From NCBI GenBank assembly GCA_018287875.1, contig JAGVVL010000001.1:5890001-5954000 (forward strand): DNA of 64,000 nucleotides, in the 5' to 3' direction. Both the position numbers and the translations under genes were made by a program. Within the stretch, counting starts at the first letter, position 1; the number at the start of each line of letters is the position of its first letter. This stretch comes from Nigrospora sphaerica. Lineage: Eukaryota > Ascomycota > Sordariomycetes > Amphisphaeriales > Apiosporaceae. The notes beneath the pieces were generated by a model that was given only the letters and a program-made list of their open reading frames with translations, did not search any database and was not told where the DNA came from. Below, in pieces: positions 32,933-45,189 of this stretch.

Positions 32933-35015
32933 AGCCCCCCCTCTGACAGGGGTATGCCGTTGACCTCCCACCAATGAGAGGGCTGGCTTCTCTCCAGTTG
33001 TTCCCAGAGAGGGCGAGGCGATAAGGCATCTTCCGTGCGTGCATCCGGCGAGTCAAGAACAGCCCCGTCGCCGGAGCCCACCGCCCGAGGCCGCAGTGGG
33101 ACATCATCTCGAGGTTCCCTCTCGGTCGGTTGTAAAGCGCCGGCCGGGCTCCCCCTTTGTGCGAGAGGAGGGAGGCTCATTCCTCCCCACGGCGAGCGAG
33201 CTGGGCCCACCCCTCCCCCCGAACGATGCCGAGGGATCTTTCCGAAATGCCGTCGTTTTTAAACCTTTAGCCGCCTGAGTCTGCACCCGCGCCGGCCACG
33301 TGCTTCTCGTCCGCGACGGCTGTTCCTCAAAGGCCGCCCTCGGTCCTGACGTCGCGGCTGCTCCCGTCGTGGATTTAGTCCCATCGAAGACGCGTTGTGA
33401 AGTGGGCGACGTAAGCTCTCACACCGCCGATGAAGCCCCGCTTCGAAGCCGAGGCTGACGGGTTTCGCAGGACATCCGGCCGGGCCGGTGGTTTGGTACG
33501 GATCCACGGCGGAGGGAATTGGTGCGGGGAGGCGGTTTCCATCTCCGGCACAGGCCGTCGATGGGTAGTGCGAGCGTCGGTCGATCTAGGTCTGCGCAAT
33601 GCCGGGGGCAAGTAGGAGCTTTTGCACGAGCGCTTTCCGGCTTCCTCCACTCGGCCGAGGTGGCAGTTCTGTGCCCCGGGAGGTTACAACCCTGCAGTTA
33701 TGGGGGGCCAGCGACCGGCGGTGACCTCGTCTCGCCCGCAGCTCGCGAAAGCCTTCCAACGAATGGGCCTACTTGAAAACGCCCGTCGTCTCGAGCGCCA
33801 ACGCGACTGGCAGCAGTTCCACGACTACGTTGTCTGCGGGCCACGGCCTTTCTTCTCCGGCGGCCGGAGGCAGATGGGGCTTCTAGAAGGCATGGCCTGT
33901 GCGTCGAACACGTGGTGGGTTGCTACGACGCGTGCCAACCGATGACGGACGCCAAGGGGCGCGTGTCTGTTCAGCATGGTACATGATGTCCGGTTCGTCT
34001 CGATCGTATCAACCGTACTCGGTCCAGGCGGCATCGCTATGCTGCTCCCCGTAGAAAACACGGGACGGCACAGGCACGGGCACACACGACTTCCGGCTGT
34101 ATACCGGCAGTCGTTATCTCGAAGGGCGCCTCTCTAGGGGTACCACTTTTGGAAGGGTGGTACTCGGGACCCGTTCTTCATCTCTGGGAACCCCGGCATT
34201 ACGGGGCGGCTGTGACGGCCTAAAATGGCGACACCTCCACACGCGCGGGAACTTAGTCGTATGTAAGCAGGTAGGTAGTATCAGCCCCCCCCCTCTTTGA
34301 CCTGCCTTACCTCCTACTACTACCCGATTCGAGCCTGTCCAATCTGCGAGTGCCGGCAGTGAGACCCCTGGATCGCAAACGTGCGTTGGCTCGCTTAATC
34401 GTCCGGCGCGCGAGAAAAGAAGGGAAGTCGCCTGGTCACTCCCCCCCACCCCAAGCCGGGCCAGCCCCCAAGTTTGGTATCTCGTCGAGAAGCAGCGGGC
34501 GCATAACGACGACGACAACGTCGACGACGCGGCCCTACTTGCCCGATTGAGTGTGAGGGAAGGGGCTGGCTGGTTTTTCTGCGGCTTTGTTGCCAATGCG
34601 ATGATGGAAAAGGAAACGGGGGGTGGGAAAACGTGCCGGTCAGCCTTCATGCCAATGGGTGTACAAACCACACCTTCCTACCCCCCGGTTCCGCTGGAGA
34701 GGGCCACACCAACCATTGGATATGACGATGTTGCCGTGAGCCCCCAAAAAGGTCCTTCTGTTTTCATCCAAGGCCGTCCCGCAAAAAGAGGTAGGCTCCG
34801 CCCTTTTTGGCCCGGTGGGGAAAGAACGACACGGACATGGACATGGACCGGCTCGGCCACGCGCTCGCATAGCATGTGGTGATTGGAGATGGGATGGACG
34901 CCCGGACGCGGTGGCATCGTCCCCTCTTTCTTTCCTCTGCCCCCTCCCCCCCCCTCCCGGCAACCCGGCGCCCGTTCGTTAGGTCCCTGTGCCCGCGCCC
35001 CCATACGCGGGCGGA

Positions 35016-35023
35016 GTATATAG
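35016..35023 (+). promoter_or_regulatory. TATA-like box upstream of NLP gene
   Basis: GTATATAG lies about 170 bases before the start codon at 35190, with CT-rich DNA between them, a common layout of fungal core promoters. Position and sequence are suggestive only. Confidence 0.35.
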
Positions 35024-35189
35024 ATGGCGAACGACCGTCAGGGCGGTGGTTTGAGGTTTCTTGGGCCATCGCCGCGTCTTCCCGCCCTTTTCGGTCCCTC
35101 GTTACGAAACGCGTCCCTCCCTCCCTCCCTCGCCCTTTGACCTCAGCTCACTTGTCGCTCGCTCGCCCTTTCTACCCTAGCCGAGCAAG

Positions 35190-36215
35190 ATGCGTTTCGC
35201 CAGCACCGTCGCCACCCTCTTCGCCGCCGCCGGCGTGGGCGCGGCCCCGCTCGAGGCCCGCGCCGTCATCGACCACGACCGCGTCGTCGGCTTCCCCACG
35301 ACGGTGCCGGCCGGCGCCCTCGGCGACGCCTACCGCAAGTTCCAGCCCTGGCTCAAGGTCGAGACGGGCTGCGTGCCCTTCCCGGCCGTCGACGCCCAGG
35401 GCAACACCAGGTAACCCCCCCTCTCCCCCTTGCCGCCGGAAGCCGGAAAGACGAACGAGACAGCTGACCGCCTGTTCTTTTTGGGCAGCGGTGGTCTGAA
35501 CCCCAGCGGTGGAGGTAGCTCGGGCTGCTCCAAGAGCACCGGCCAGGGTAAGTAAAATCCGATAGGCACCAAAAAATATACCCTTGGCCTTTCCCGTCCG
35601 CCCCCCCCCCCGGGGACCCGTTCACCGGTCGGGCGTGGCCGAGGGTGGGATTTGCTCCACCTCTTTCCCCCGTGGCATCGCTCGCCTAACACGCTCGTCC
35701 CTCATAGTCTACGTACGGAGTTCCAAGGTCGGGTCGCGTTACGGACTGATGTACGCCTGGTAAGTTTCTCCCTCCCTCCCTCCCTCCCTCCCTCCAGGCC
35801 CGGGGGGCCTTGTTCCGGCTGACGCCGGCACGACAGGTACATGCCCAAGGACTCGCCGTCGCCCGAGCTGGGGCACCGGCACGAGTGGGAGGGCATTGTG
35901 GCGTGGGTCGAGGGGCTCGACGCGGGCAGCCCGCGGCTCGTGGGCGTGTCGACGTCGGCGCACGGCGGATGGACGACGCACACGTCGGACCTGCAGGTCG
36001 ACGGCACGCGCCCCAAGATCCGCTACTACAGCACCTGGCCCGTCAACCACCAGCTCGGCACCACCGACGTCAAGGGCGGCGAGCAGCCCCTCGTCGCATG
36101 GGAGAGCCTGCCCGCCGCCGCCCGCGCCGCCCTCCAGAACACCGATTTCGGCGCCGCCAACGTCCCCTTCCGCGACCCCAACTTCATGAACAACCTCGCC
36201 GCCGCCGCCTTTTAA
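35190..36215 (+). CDS. Secreted Nep1-like protein (NPP1 domain; necrosis-inducing family), 4 exons
   Basis: Exons are 35190-35410, 35489-35547, 35708-35759 and 35837-36215, with all phases closing, for 236 residues, the usual NLP length. Residues 1 to ~18 form a signal peptide. The NPP1 domain fills the rest. Two cysteines before the central region (in TGCVPF and SGCSKS) match the type 1 pattern. The conserved heptapeptide is present as GHRHEWE, with Glu in place of the Asp of the usual GHRHDWE. Members of this family are secreted; some are cytolytic to plant cells and many are not, and sequence alone does not decide. The Asp-to-Glu change may affect metal binding and activity. The gene faces a sugar transporter across about 0.8 kb. 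A CTCC repeat sits in intron 3 and a G-rich 14-bp repeat just after the stop. Confidence 0.92.
35767..35796. repeat. (CTCC)n repeat inside NLP intron 3
   Basis: About seven CTCC units start a few bases after the GTAAGT donor of the third intron. The opposite strand is GGGA-repeat and could form a G-quadruplex. Confidence 0.9.
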
Positions 36216-36988
36216 AGGGCGATCGCAAAGGGGGATGGGACGAGGGGGATGGGACGAGGGGGATGGGGCGTTGACGGCCGACGTGTAGGCGACACGTCTC
36301 CGTCGGCACATTCTCCCCTACCAGTACATATACGTAACTATACATGATAAGTAACGGCTCGATGTATAATCACTCACCCTCTGTCCACCCGGCACTCGAG
36401 GGTTTCCACGTGACCAGGCCGGGGAGCGAAAGAGATACGGCATATGATGGAAGGTATATGCCACTTCACATCACTAGCAACACACATAACGAGATTCCTC
36501 AGTTTAAGAGAGAGTGAGGTGATCCAGGGCGAAAGTGGGATTCGGACAGGAATAACCCCGAGGCACCATAGACGTATATCTACACTAGGGGTCAAACAGC
36601 CGTCCTCGGGTACGCGCAAGGTTCTGGGAGCCCCCCCTCGTGAGGAGCTTACACGTCGTCCGTCTGTCCCCACCAGTCAAAAATAGAAGTTATTTTTTTC
36701 AACTTGGTACGTAATCAAGATATAATCTCGTAATATTAAACCCCACGAGGGAGGACGCTGTTCATCTGAAGTGAGAAGGGTATTACGCAGGCTTTGTGCC
36801 GACAGGGTCACGTCACGGCACGGATGCAGGACGGGTTCGTCAAGTATTTCTTCATGAAGTGATATTCTATCGATGACTAAAGATCGTGCCTTGGCTGCGT
36901 GTCCACGCCAGGCTGCCGGCAGGGCGAGCCCTCGGAAACGAGGCAAGGGAGGACAACAGAAGACGCCGCCGGCGAGGGAGGGGGGAGG
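36216..36988. other. Convergent spacer NLP / sugar transporter
   Basis: About 0.77 kb between two 3' ends, with the 14-bp repeat at its left edge and A/T-rich DNA near 36680-36740. No gene is seen; long open frames that enter the right end are antisense shadows of the transporter. Confidence 0.5.
36231..36270. repeat. 14-bp G-rich tandem repeat after NLP stop
   Basis: Units GGGGATGGGACGAG at 36231-36244 and 36245-36258, with a third, variant copy to 36270. It begins 15 bases after the stop codon, so it is probably in the 3' untranslated region. Confidence 0.9.
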
Positions 36989-38904
36989 TTAGGCGACCTC
37001 CTGTCGCACCTCGGTGGGTGTCTCGCCGCCGACCTTTTCGGTGTGGCCGTGCGAGGTTTCCGACTGGGCGTCCTTTGCGGCGGCGTCGGCCTGGAAGTAG
37101 GCCTCGTCGCGCTGGTCGCGGGTGATGTAGCCCGGCGGCGTCCAGCCCGCCGACCGCCACGGCTTCAGCGACTTGTCCTGGCTGTAGAGCAGGTCGACGT
37201 GCTCGAGGCTGAGGCCGCGCGACTCGTAGAGGAAGAACCACACGATCAGGGCCGCCGCCAGGTTGGTGCCGACGAAGACGAAGCCGTAGGCGAACGAGAT
37301 GCCGCTCGTGGCGAGCGGCGTCAGGAACGAGATCATGAAGTTGCCGAGCCAGTTGCCGGCCGTGGCGAACGAGGCCTGCTTGGCCCTCGTCCTCAGCGGG
37401 AAGATTTCGCCAATGCAGACCCAGGCCATGGGGCCCCACGTGCCGGCGAACGAGGCGATGTACATGCACGCCGACACGATCATGACGATGCCCGACGACG
37501 CGTATTGCGCGGGCGGCATCGCCGTACCGACCGCGGCGAAGACGAGCAGCCACGTCGCCTGCCAAAGGGCCCCCAGGAACAGGGGCCACCGGCGACCGTA
37601 GGCCTCGACCACGTACAAGCCATAGAAGGTCATGACGACGTTGACGGCGCCCAGAATCAGCTGCACCAGGATCGGGTCGTGGATGCCGGCCGACTGGAAG
37701 ATGGTGGCGCCGTAGTAGAAGAAGTAGTTGACGCCCGTCCACTGCTGAAGAAATTGTATCAAAAATCCAAGAACAGTCCGGTAAAGGACGCGAGGGATGC
37801 CCTGGGGCGAGGACATGAAGCACTCCTTCCAGGTACCGTTGCCGAAGGCCTCCTCCTTCTTGATCACGTCGTACATCTCCTTGAGATCATTCTCGACGAG
37901 CTGGTTGTGCGGGTCGGCCGTCATGCCGCGCAGTCTGGCCATGGCCGTGCGGGCGCCCTCCCAATCGTTCTGGCCCGCTCGCCACCGCGGCGACTCGGGT
38001 ACAAACAAGACACCGAGGCCCAGGGGCAGGGAGAAAAGGATGCCGAGACCGATGACGATGCGCCACGAGGCGTCTGATTCCTCGATGTTGCGCACGCCAT
38101 AGTTGATGAGGTTGGAGACGAGGATGCCAATCGTGATCATGAGCTGGTACGAGGCCACGACGGCGCCGCGGATTTCCTTGGGCGAGCACTCGGACTGGAA
38201 CATGGGCACGCCGATGGATAGGTTGCCCACGCCCAGACCGGCGGCGAAGCGTCCCATCATCATGTGCACCCAGCTGTCCATGGCCGTGATCTGGATGATG
38301 TTACCGGCGACGAAGACGGCGACACCAAAGGTTAAACTCCGACGTCGTCCCCACCAGTCCGCTGTGCTGTTTCGGCGGTTAGCACGCAAGGCTGACTTGC
38401 TTGTCGGGCGGCGTGATGGTCAACTTACTATCCTCCCGAAAGGGCACCGAGGAGAGTGCCTATACTCATCAACGAGACAAGCAGTGACTGGATGATGGGG
38501 ATCCAGTCGTATTCGCCATCGGCTCTTTGGTATCCGAATCGGCGTTTGAAGTCTACGAAGGTGACCAGTCCCGAGATCTGACCCGTGTCGTAACCGAAGA
38601 GGAAACCGCCCAGCGAAGTGACGACTCCGAGCATGATGGATTCGACGCCGCAGTCGGCGCCATTGACACGAATGGATCTGGTCTTGAGAGTTAGTTTCAT
38701 CATGGTCACGTACACGGGCCACGCCTTTCTCTTCCGCCTTTACATATATACAGACATACACGCACATATACGCACCCACACACATACACACACACAGGGG
38801 GAGTGCTTGTGTGGGTGCATGTTTAGGTATATGTATACGTGTGTGTATGTGTATGTAACGGGGGACCGGAGGGGAGCAAAATCCACTTACGTCCTGCCAA
38901 ACAT
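36989..38904 (-). CDS. MFS sugar porter, glucose/monosaccharide transporter type (3 exons)
   Basis: Exons are 38891-38904, 38429-38677 and 36989-38366, giving 546 residues. The first exon is only 14 nt (Met-Phe-Gly-Arg and part of Thr), begins in a GCCACCATGT context and is joined to TSIRVNGADCGVES over a 213-nt intron with an ACTAAC branch point. Twelve membrane helices and the sugar-porter signatures are visible: GGFLFGYDTGQISG in helix 1, DWWGRRRS after helix 2, GRFAAGLGVG, VPESPRW after helix 6, QQWTGVNYFFYY in helix 7, and EAYGRRWPLFLGA. The layout fits fungal plasma-membrane hexose transporters of the high-affinity glucose type; the exact sugar cannot be read from sequence. The cytoplasmic C-terminal tail is hydrophilic and ends in EVRQEVA. 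Confidence 0.93.
38741..38796. repeat. CA/TA-rich microsatellite in transporter intron 1
   Basis: Alternating CACATA/CACACA units inside the first intron. It explains why that intron is long for this locus and is likely to vary between isolates. Confidence 0.9.
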
Positions 38905-41900
38905 GGTGGCGACCGGCACAAAAGACGATGAGAACAGGTTGAGACTGGAAAAGCAGAAGAGGGCGGTGCCGGATTCGCAAGGACACCGAATATATGTAAA
39001 AGGCAGAAAGAGGCGTTGGGGGTCCAGTTATATGTGTGTCCAGGCCGGGCACGGGTTCGCACTTGAGCGAACAGAAGAGCGAGCGAGGGGCTAGCAACAG
39101 TTCCAAACAGACAACAGAAAGCAAAGCTCCGACGGCGCGATGCCCAGGCTGGCAATGCTATGGAAAATCCTCTGCCCTTCCCCCCTTCTTCTTCCCCAGA
39201 GGACAGCCCATCCGGTCGATTTATGTGGTGTCGGTATTCGGGCCTTCTGCGGTGGGTAATGGAGACCCCAAGAACCCCGGTGACGTTTGCCCCGGCCGCC
39301 CAGGTTTGGGGGAGCGACGAGGCATGAAGCTGCTCTGGCCCCCCGGGGGGCCGAAGAGGGTCGCGCTCCCCATATTCTTGGTTGCGGCTCATTGGCCTGC
39401 GTCATTTTGAAATAACTGGGCTTCCGGGGACGCACGGTGGCCTCCGGCGCGCCAGACGGAGCCCGCCAAGCCCGCCTAGAAAACTTGACAAGAGACCATC
39501 AGGCGCGGCACCAGCGAAACGCGCTGCCTTGCTTTTCCGAGTCTGCCCGTTTGCCTGTTGCCCTCTCCTGGCCCTCACCCCCCCCGCGCGGGCGGGCGGC
39601 CGGCATACCGTATCATTAGCAAACGGCCCTTCTCCGGCGCGGGCTCCCCATTCAATCTCCATCGCCCTTCTACCCCTTACGCGGAGCTGCCCCAGACCGG
39701 CGTCACGGCCTGGGGGGGGCCGCGGTAAGAGAAATGAAGAAGAGCCTGGATTCGAGGCAACCATGGGGAACATTCATGCACCCCGTCCTTGGTAGCCCCG
39801 GGTCATGTAGCCCAGCAGCAGCAGCAGCAGCAGCAGCAGCACCCATCACCGCCACGCCGAAAGGGGAGGGGGACGACGCTGGGGCATAGCCAACCGGGCT
39901 GCTGGATCGTGTTGCTCGTCCGGCCTGGTTCGAGAAGGAAGCCGAGCCCACGTCCAGTCGTATGGTTGTCGATCGGACGAGTCTTGGCTTGAGGCTATCC
40001 GCAGTCGAATGACGCCTATATACAGGGCCAAGTAGGGCAGGGTTGGGAAAGGGGCGTCGCCTCGTGACCTGCCGCCGCGGCGCCCCCGCGCGCGCGCGCG
40101 AGAGGGAGTGGCCCTCCCGAGAGACCGGGACGAGACAGAGGCCCGTCGTGGTGCCCATTGATGGTGATGAAAATGCGCAAAGATGCGACACCAAGGTAAC
40201 GAAAGGCGCCCCATCGGGGTCGTGGACACTGCCAAGTTGACCACGGTGAGCCCGATCGCCCAGCCGAACGGGCCACCCGCCTGTTCCTTCCAGAGCCGAT
40301 TTGACACGAGCCCATCCACACTATTAATTTTAATCGCTTAAGTTAGTCGGCCTCCATGCATGCTTAGTTGAGTAAGAGAAACGGGAAAAGAGTGTGGGAG
40401 GGAGGCGAATGGCCCATCGGTAGGGAGTACTAACAAAAGGTGAAGAGGCCTCGGTGCGGTTGCTGGCCCGACCGGCTCTGAAAGTGGTAGGTACAGACAG
40501 ACCTACGGCTCGACCTGGGTTGTTGGCGACTTGCTTCAGGGAACTCTCTGAACTCCATAATGGTCCATGTTCCGGCCCATCCCACCCCATTTCGTCCCGT
40601 CTCATCCCAGGTGCGACCTGCCGACCTGCCGACCGACCCACGACTAAAGGACGTACTTGCCTAGTTTTGGCATTTGCTCTACGGAGTACCCGCGTGCCTC
40701 TTCCCATCTCGCTTGGTATTTTGGTTAGTTCCCGAAGCTGCCTGCCTGCTGAAATGAATTCCCTATGCCTTTGTAGTTGCCTACTTACTCGGCCGCCGTA
40801 TTATGATACATGTACAATGTATCTGCTTCTTACCCTAGTCGAGTGCCGACCTCTGCCTGCCAGGGCTGGGTAGGTACCGTAGGTAGCCAGCAAGGCGGCA
40901 CCGCCCTACCCGGCCTGCCGAAACGTCGTCGTCCGCCGAGCCGCCAATGTCATCATGGGTCACGGGTGGCTTTTTAGGCGTGGCCGGGCTTGCCTGCCCT
41001 GTCTGGCCGCTACTGGAATGTACCAAAAAAGGGTCAAACGAAAGAAAAGAAAAAAAGGTCGCGTGGCCGGGCGCCACTTCTCCCATCATCATCCTTCTCG
41101 CCTCCGCCTACTACAAACAGGGCCAACGCCCGCTCGCGCGTGCCCTCTGCCCAGTTTTCCCCAAACGCTGCCCGTTTAGATCCTTTCCCGGCTAGGGGGG
41201 ATTGACCGCGCGCGCCATTTGGGCCCCTGGACGGCCAAAGCTTAGGCAGGTCGTTCCCCATACCACGGAGAAAAGAATGGACGTCTGGTAGCCCGTAATA
41301 AGCTGGTACGCAGTCGGTAAAGAGAAGAGGTACCTACAGGTGTGCTCTAGTCGCTTGGCGACTTGTGTCCCGGGTGCAACAGTTACCCTCTTGGTGATTA
41401 GCACCCGTCCGCCAGTAAATCCGAAAGCACCCACAGTTTCAGCAGATCCTGCGCGAACACGACTCAGGCATGAACTTCATTATTGGGCAGCGTTGGAGCT
41501 GTCTTCTTTTCCTGTCGAGCCCGAGCGACCTGCCATCATCCTCTCCCGACGTCAACACTTGCCAGTCCCGTCTCTCCGTTATCCCGCAATATCCCCCCCC
41601 CCCCAAATCTTGACCCGTCGACAACCCCCTCCACCCTCCTTTCCCCGGCACGACCGGGAGCGGCCTCGAAGGATATCACATCTATTAGGCTCAAAGCACT
41701 TTTCTTCTAATGTACAACCGAGGTCGTGGCACATCATGCGAGTCTCTCCGTAGCTAAAAGCCGATGCCACCAGCGGGACGGAACCCTCCCAGGCACCCGC
41801 GTTTTATCATGCCGATACCGAGGAACAAGGACACGACGCGGCTTCGTCAGCGTCTCCAATTCGATGCGCCTCCGACGCCATACTCGAACACGCCCTCTGC

Positions 41901-42116
41901 GAGCTGTAGACCTCCCATCCCTTTTCGTGCCTTGCTGCTCCGTGCAACGCATCCAGCGCCGTTCGTCGTGAACAACTCGTGAATAAACCCACCCCTGAGG
42001 CACTGCGAGCATCCCGCATGCTTCGGCCCTTTGCCTTCGCCTGGACAGGCTAGGACCTCGGCACAGACCTCCTGACTTCGGCCCCTCATCCGGCCGCTGG
42101 CGAGAGGTGAAACCGT
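38905..42116. other. Spacer of 3.2 kb without a supported gene
   Basis: Upstream DNA of the transporter and downstream DNA of the deubiquitinase. It holds a CAG run (39813-39841), a TAGGTACCGTAGGTAG patch (40870-40887) and several CCCC/GGGG runs. Open frames of up to 180 codons on both strands have no family signature. Confidence 0.4.
39813..39841. repeat. (CAG)n trinucleotide repeat, about 9-10 units
   Basis: A perfect CAG run in the long spacer, similar in length to the one at 13221. No supportable gene covers it. Confidence 0.9.
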
Positions 42117-45100
42117 TCAGATTTTCTGGTAGAACAGCAGGTAGGCCACCTTGTTGTCCTTGATGCTGTCCTTGATCTGCTTGCCTTTGGCCAGAGCCGG
42201 CGTACCAGCACTGCCGTTGGCAATGCTGCTCCACTTCTTGGCGCCACCGCTGGCCGGCGTCGTGACTTTGTTCCATCCCTCGTCGTCGCCCGCATCGTTC
42301 TCTCCAAACCCTTCAAATCGGTTGCCCGAGCCGCCCATGGCTGTGTCTCGTTTGTGATCCGATTGTAGGGCCTCTTTGACCGCCTCTTCCTCCACGCCGC
42401 CTTCAGCCACATCCTCGCTCCGCACGCGTCGTAGCACCGTGTCGTCCATACGGATCCACTCGCGGCCGTCCTGGCGTCGAACATCGACCGTGTAGTGCCC
42501 TCCGCTGGCGTTCTTGCCATGGTGGTAGACGGCGGAAATGAGCCGGTATTTGGGGAGGCCACGGCCGTCGGCCAACATGCTGTTTCGCTTGGCACGCGTG
42601 AAGACCTCCTTGGGTAGCTCGAGTTCGAGGGGGTAGCCGACCTTCTTCCAGATCTTCATGGTCCCTGTGCCTTGAGCGTCGAACTGGAAGCGCTTGAGGT
42701 GTAAAATGAGCACGGGTGGCACCGACTCGATGAAGACCTGCTTGGTCGCCGTCACGTCCGGGCCTCGTGGAGACCCAAAGTCGCCGTGCAACGTCTCGGA
42801 CCTCGTCAGGTTCTTGAGCGCATCGACAATGTTGCGCACCTGGGGGGAGCCGATATCCAGTTGGAGGGGCTGGTACGGCTCGAGAGTGACCGAGTCTTTG
42901 AGGCCTGGTACCTTCAGTTCCGACCTCAGCTGGCCCCCGAAGATTTTGCTCAGCGGGGACGAAGTAATGGGGTGCCCCGAGGAGCGGGTGATGGCGGCTC
43001 GTTGCTTAGGCCCGCGAACCTCTAACCAGTCGCTAGAGTCGGTAGCGCTCGTGGGCGAGGACATTGCCGTCGTTGTCGAAGCCGACGAATGGGCAGGATC
43101 GGCCGCAGCTGACGGCTCGGGGAGGTGGCGCATGACGTGAGTGCACTCCTCGTGAAGGGACTCCAAAAGGAAGCCAAGAAACTCTTCGGCGTCTTGTTGG
43201 TGACCACGCTGTTGAACAAATTGTGAGTGAGCTTGCGCGGCGCTCTCTCAGATCCGGGCACAACTTACTCTCATACTCGCGAACCGCGGAAGTTTCCTTA
43301 TGGCATCGTAAACGAATTCGGGCGTAAAAGGTTCTCCAAACTGCTCCAATTCTTCGCTCTTGAGTCGCATTCGCAACTTTTCCACAGAGACGGCGGAATC
43401 GATCACGTGGTACTCGCGCATGAACATGATCCTGTCGCCGTGGTCAGTCATGTAGCCGGGCGATATATTCAGGGCATAGAAACTCACATGGCATCAATTA
43501 AAGGAGTCTCGCTGTTGAAGCTGTAGGCAGCCTTCTTGCCCACCTGATCCAGAAAGTCGTAAAAAGGCACGCAGAAAACGAGTACTTGAAGGATCTAGAG
43601 TATGTCAGTATTTGAGGTGCTTTTCCCTGGCCTGATTCCATGCCACTTACCGAATTCATGTAACACATGTTCCCAGTGTTGATTAAACCTCTGGGTTCGA
43701 GAAACGCCAGTTTTTGGCCGTTGGCAATGCGGAAGTCGGCAAGAGCCTCAGCCAGAGAACTGGCGTTGGATTTGGTGAAGCTGCCCGTCGTATCGACTGT
43801 GCTACCACTTGGCGCGCTGGCTCCCGTCGAGCCGTTGGCTGCAGGTACAGTAGCTGCTGCTGCTGCTCCCGCTGTTGCTGCTTGAGAACCGTTGGTCGTA
43901 GCGGCAGCGGGAGCACCCCGAAAGAGACCACTCCACAGGCTTGGCTTCGCGGGCGCAGGCGCGGGCGCAGGTGCAGACGCAGGCGCAGTGGCGTCTGCGG
44001 ACTTCGATTCGGCGTCTGGCGTTTCTGTGGGCACTGTTGGAGGAACTCCCGACTCTTGACCCGTAGTCGGCGCCTCGACGGCTTTTGTTTCCTTGGGGCT
44101 AGCTTTGGGGCGAACGGGCAAGGCGGGAATCGCGGGAACAGCCGCCCGCGAAGCGGGCTTGGTCGTCGTCTTTGTAGGGGTCTCGCCGGGGGGTTCGGAG
44201 ACTGCATCCTTGTCCTGCTCACTGGGTTCAGCGGATGCCGCTGCGGTCTGAGAGATGGCAGTGGCCTTGGGCGTGTGTGTTGCAGGAGTCGAGGGGGCCA
44301 GAGGCTCAGCTGCGACCTCGTCCTGGGTGTTTGGTTCGGCCAGTGTCTCAATACCGGCTTGCTGGTTGGCCGGCAGTTCGACGCCGCCGGTAGCCGTAGC
44401 TAATATTCTCTTCCTCCTTTTTGATTTCGCACTTCTGGTAGGAAAAGGGAGTTCAGGCATCGAGAGCCATGGCAGCTGTAGACCATGCGAGTTAGCCAAG
44501 TTGCCGCACAGCCGCCAGGCGGGGGCCTCATCACTCACCGGGGCTTTAAAAGGGGCCCTCGCCGGGATCACCTCGACGTCGGGATGGGGCCGGGCAACCT
44601 CTTGGATCTGGGGAGTGGTCGGCGTCAACGGCGCGGGCACGGCTTGGGACGAATGGGTCGAGGAGGGGGTATGAGGTATCGGGGCTGGAGGAGGAGCCAC
44701 AGGCTGGTACGGGGGTGGCGTCGAGACAGCGGGAGAAGGCTGCTGCCGAGGCGGCCTGGGGTAGGGCTGTGGCGGAGGGGGGTGCTGCATGTTGGACGAG
44801 ACGATGGGAGGGTATTGCTGGTGCATGGCCGGGGGCGATCGAGCGACGTAGGGGTTGTGAGGCAGGTAGGGCGACGCGGGCATGCCACCATTTTGGTAGT
44901 AGTGTGCCATGGGCGGGTAGTAGCTGTTCGCGTATGGGTTCATCGCGCTGTTGTAGTACATGTGTCCCGCGTTGACATGTTGTTGCTGCTGGTGATGATG
45001 ATATGACGGCTGGTGTGAGGCATACTGATGCGGCGGCGGCCGTCGTCTCGGGCCATTGCCTGCTGCTCCTGGGCCCGGCATAGGTCCCATATCGGGCGGT

Positions 45101-45189
45101 CCTCTCCCGCCGGGCCCTCCGGCGCCGCCAGGCCCTCCGCCTTGGCCGCCAGGCGTGGGCTGCCCAGCCGGCAGATGACTACCGTTCAT
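42117..45189 (-). CDS. UBP3: Ubiquitin-specific protease, Ubp3/USP10 type (5 exons)
   Basis: Exons are 44539-45189, 43651-44475, 43488-43594, 43269-43431 and 42117-43208, with phases closing to 945 residues. This is a USP-family cysteine protease. The Cys box LINTGNMCYMNSILQVL is at about residues 481-497 (catalytic Cys ~488) and the His box SAVYHHGKNASGGHYTVDV at ~807-825 (catalytic His ~820); RGHQQDAEEFLGFLL lies between them. The long N-terminus is Gly/Pro/Gln/His-rich, then contains FKAPLPWLSMPELPFP, a fungal Ubp3-like motif, and Ala/Pro/Thr-rich linkers, all probably disordered. Yeast Ubp3 works with Bre5 in vesicle coat and ribosome turnover; that role is inferred here. The first intron is 63 nt, in frame and without stops, so retention would add 21 residues. 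Confidence 0.88.

Larger units (their letters stand above)
32031..35189. other. Spacer of 3.2 kb without a supported gene
   Basis: Contains a pentanucleotide repeat at 32874-32932, polypurine/polypyrimidine stretches, CCCTCCCTCC-type tracts at 35115-35131 and a TATA-like site at 35016. Open frames of up to 215 codons overlap the pentanucleotide repeat or each other and show no domain. Confidence 0.4.

Noticed and set aside
35841..36274. Alternative + frames over the last NLP exon
   Set aside because: Arg/Ala-rich shadows of the NPP1 domain frame caused by high GC; the NPP1 frame has clear motifs and spliced phase agreement.
36899..38077. Open frame of 392 codons on the + strand
   Set aside because: It is exactly antisense to the sugar transporter, whose motifs and helices leave no doubt which strand codes.
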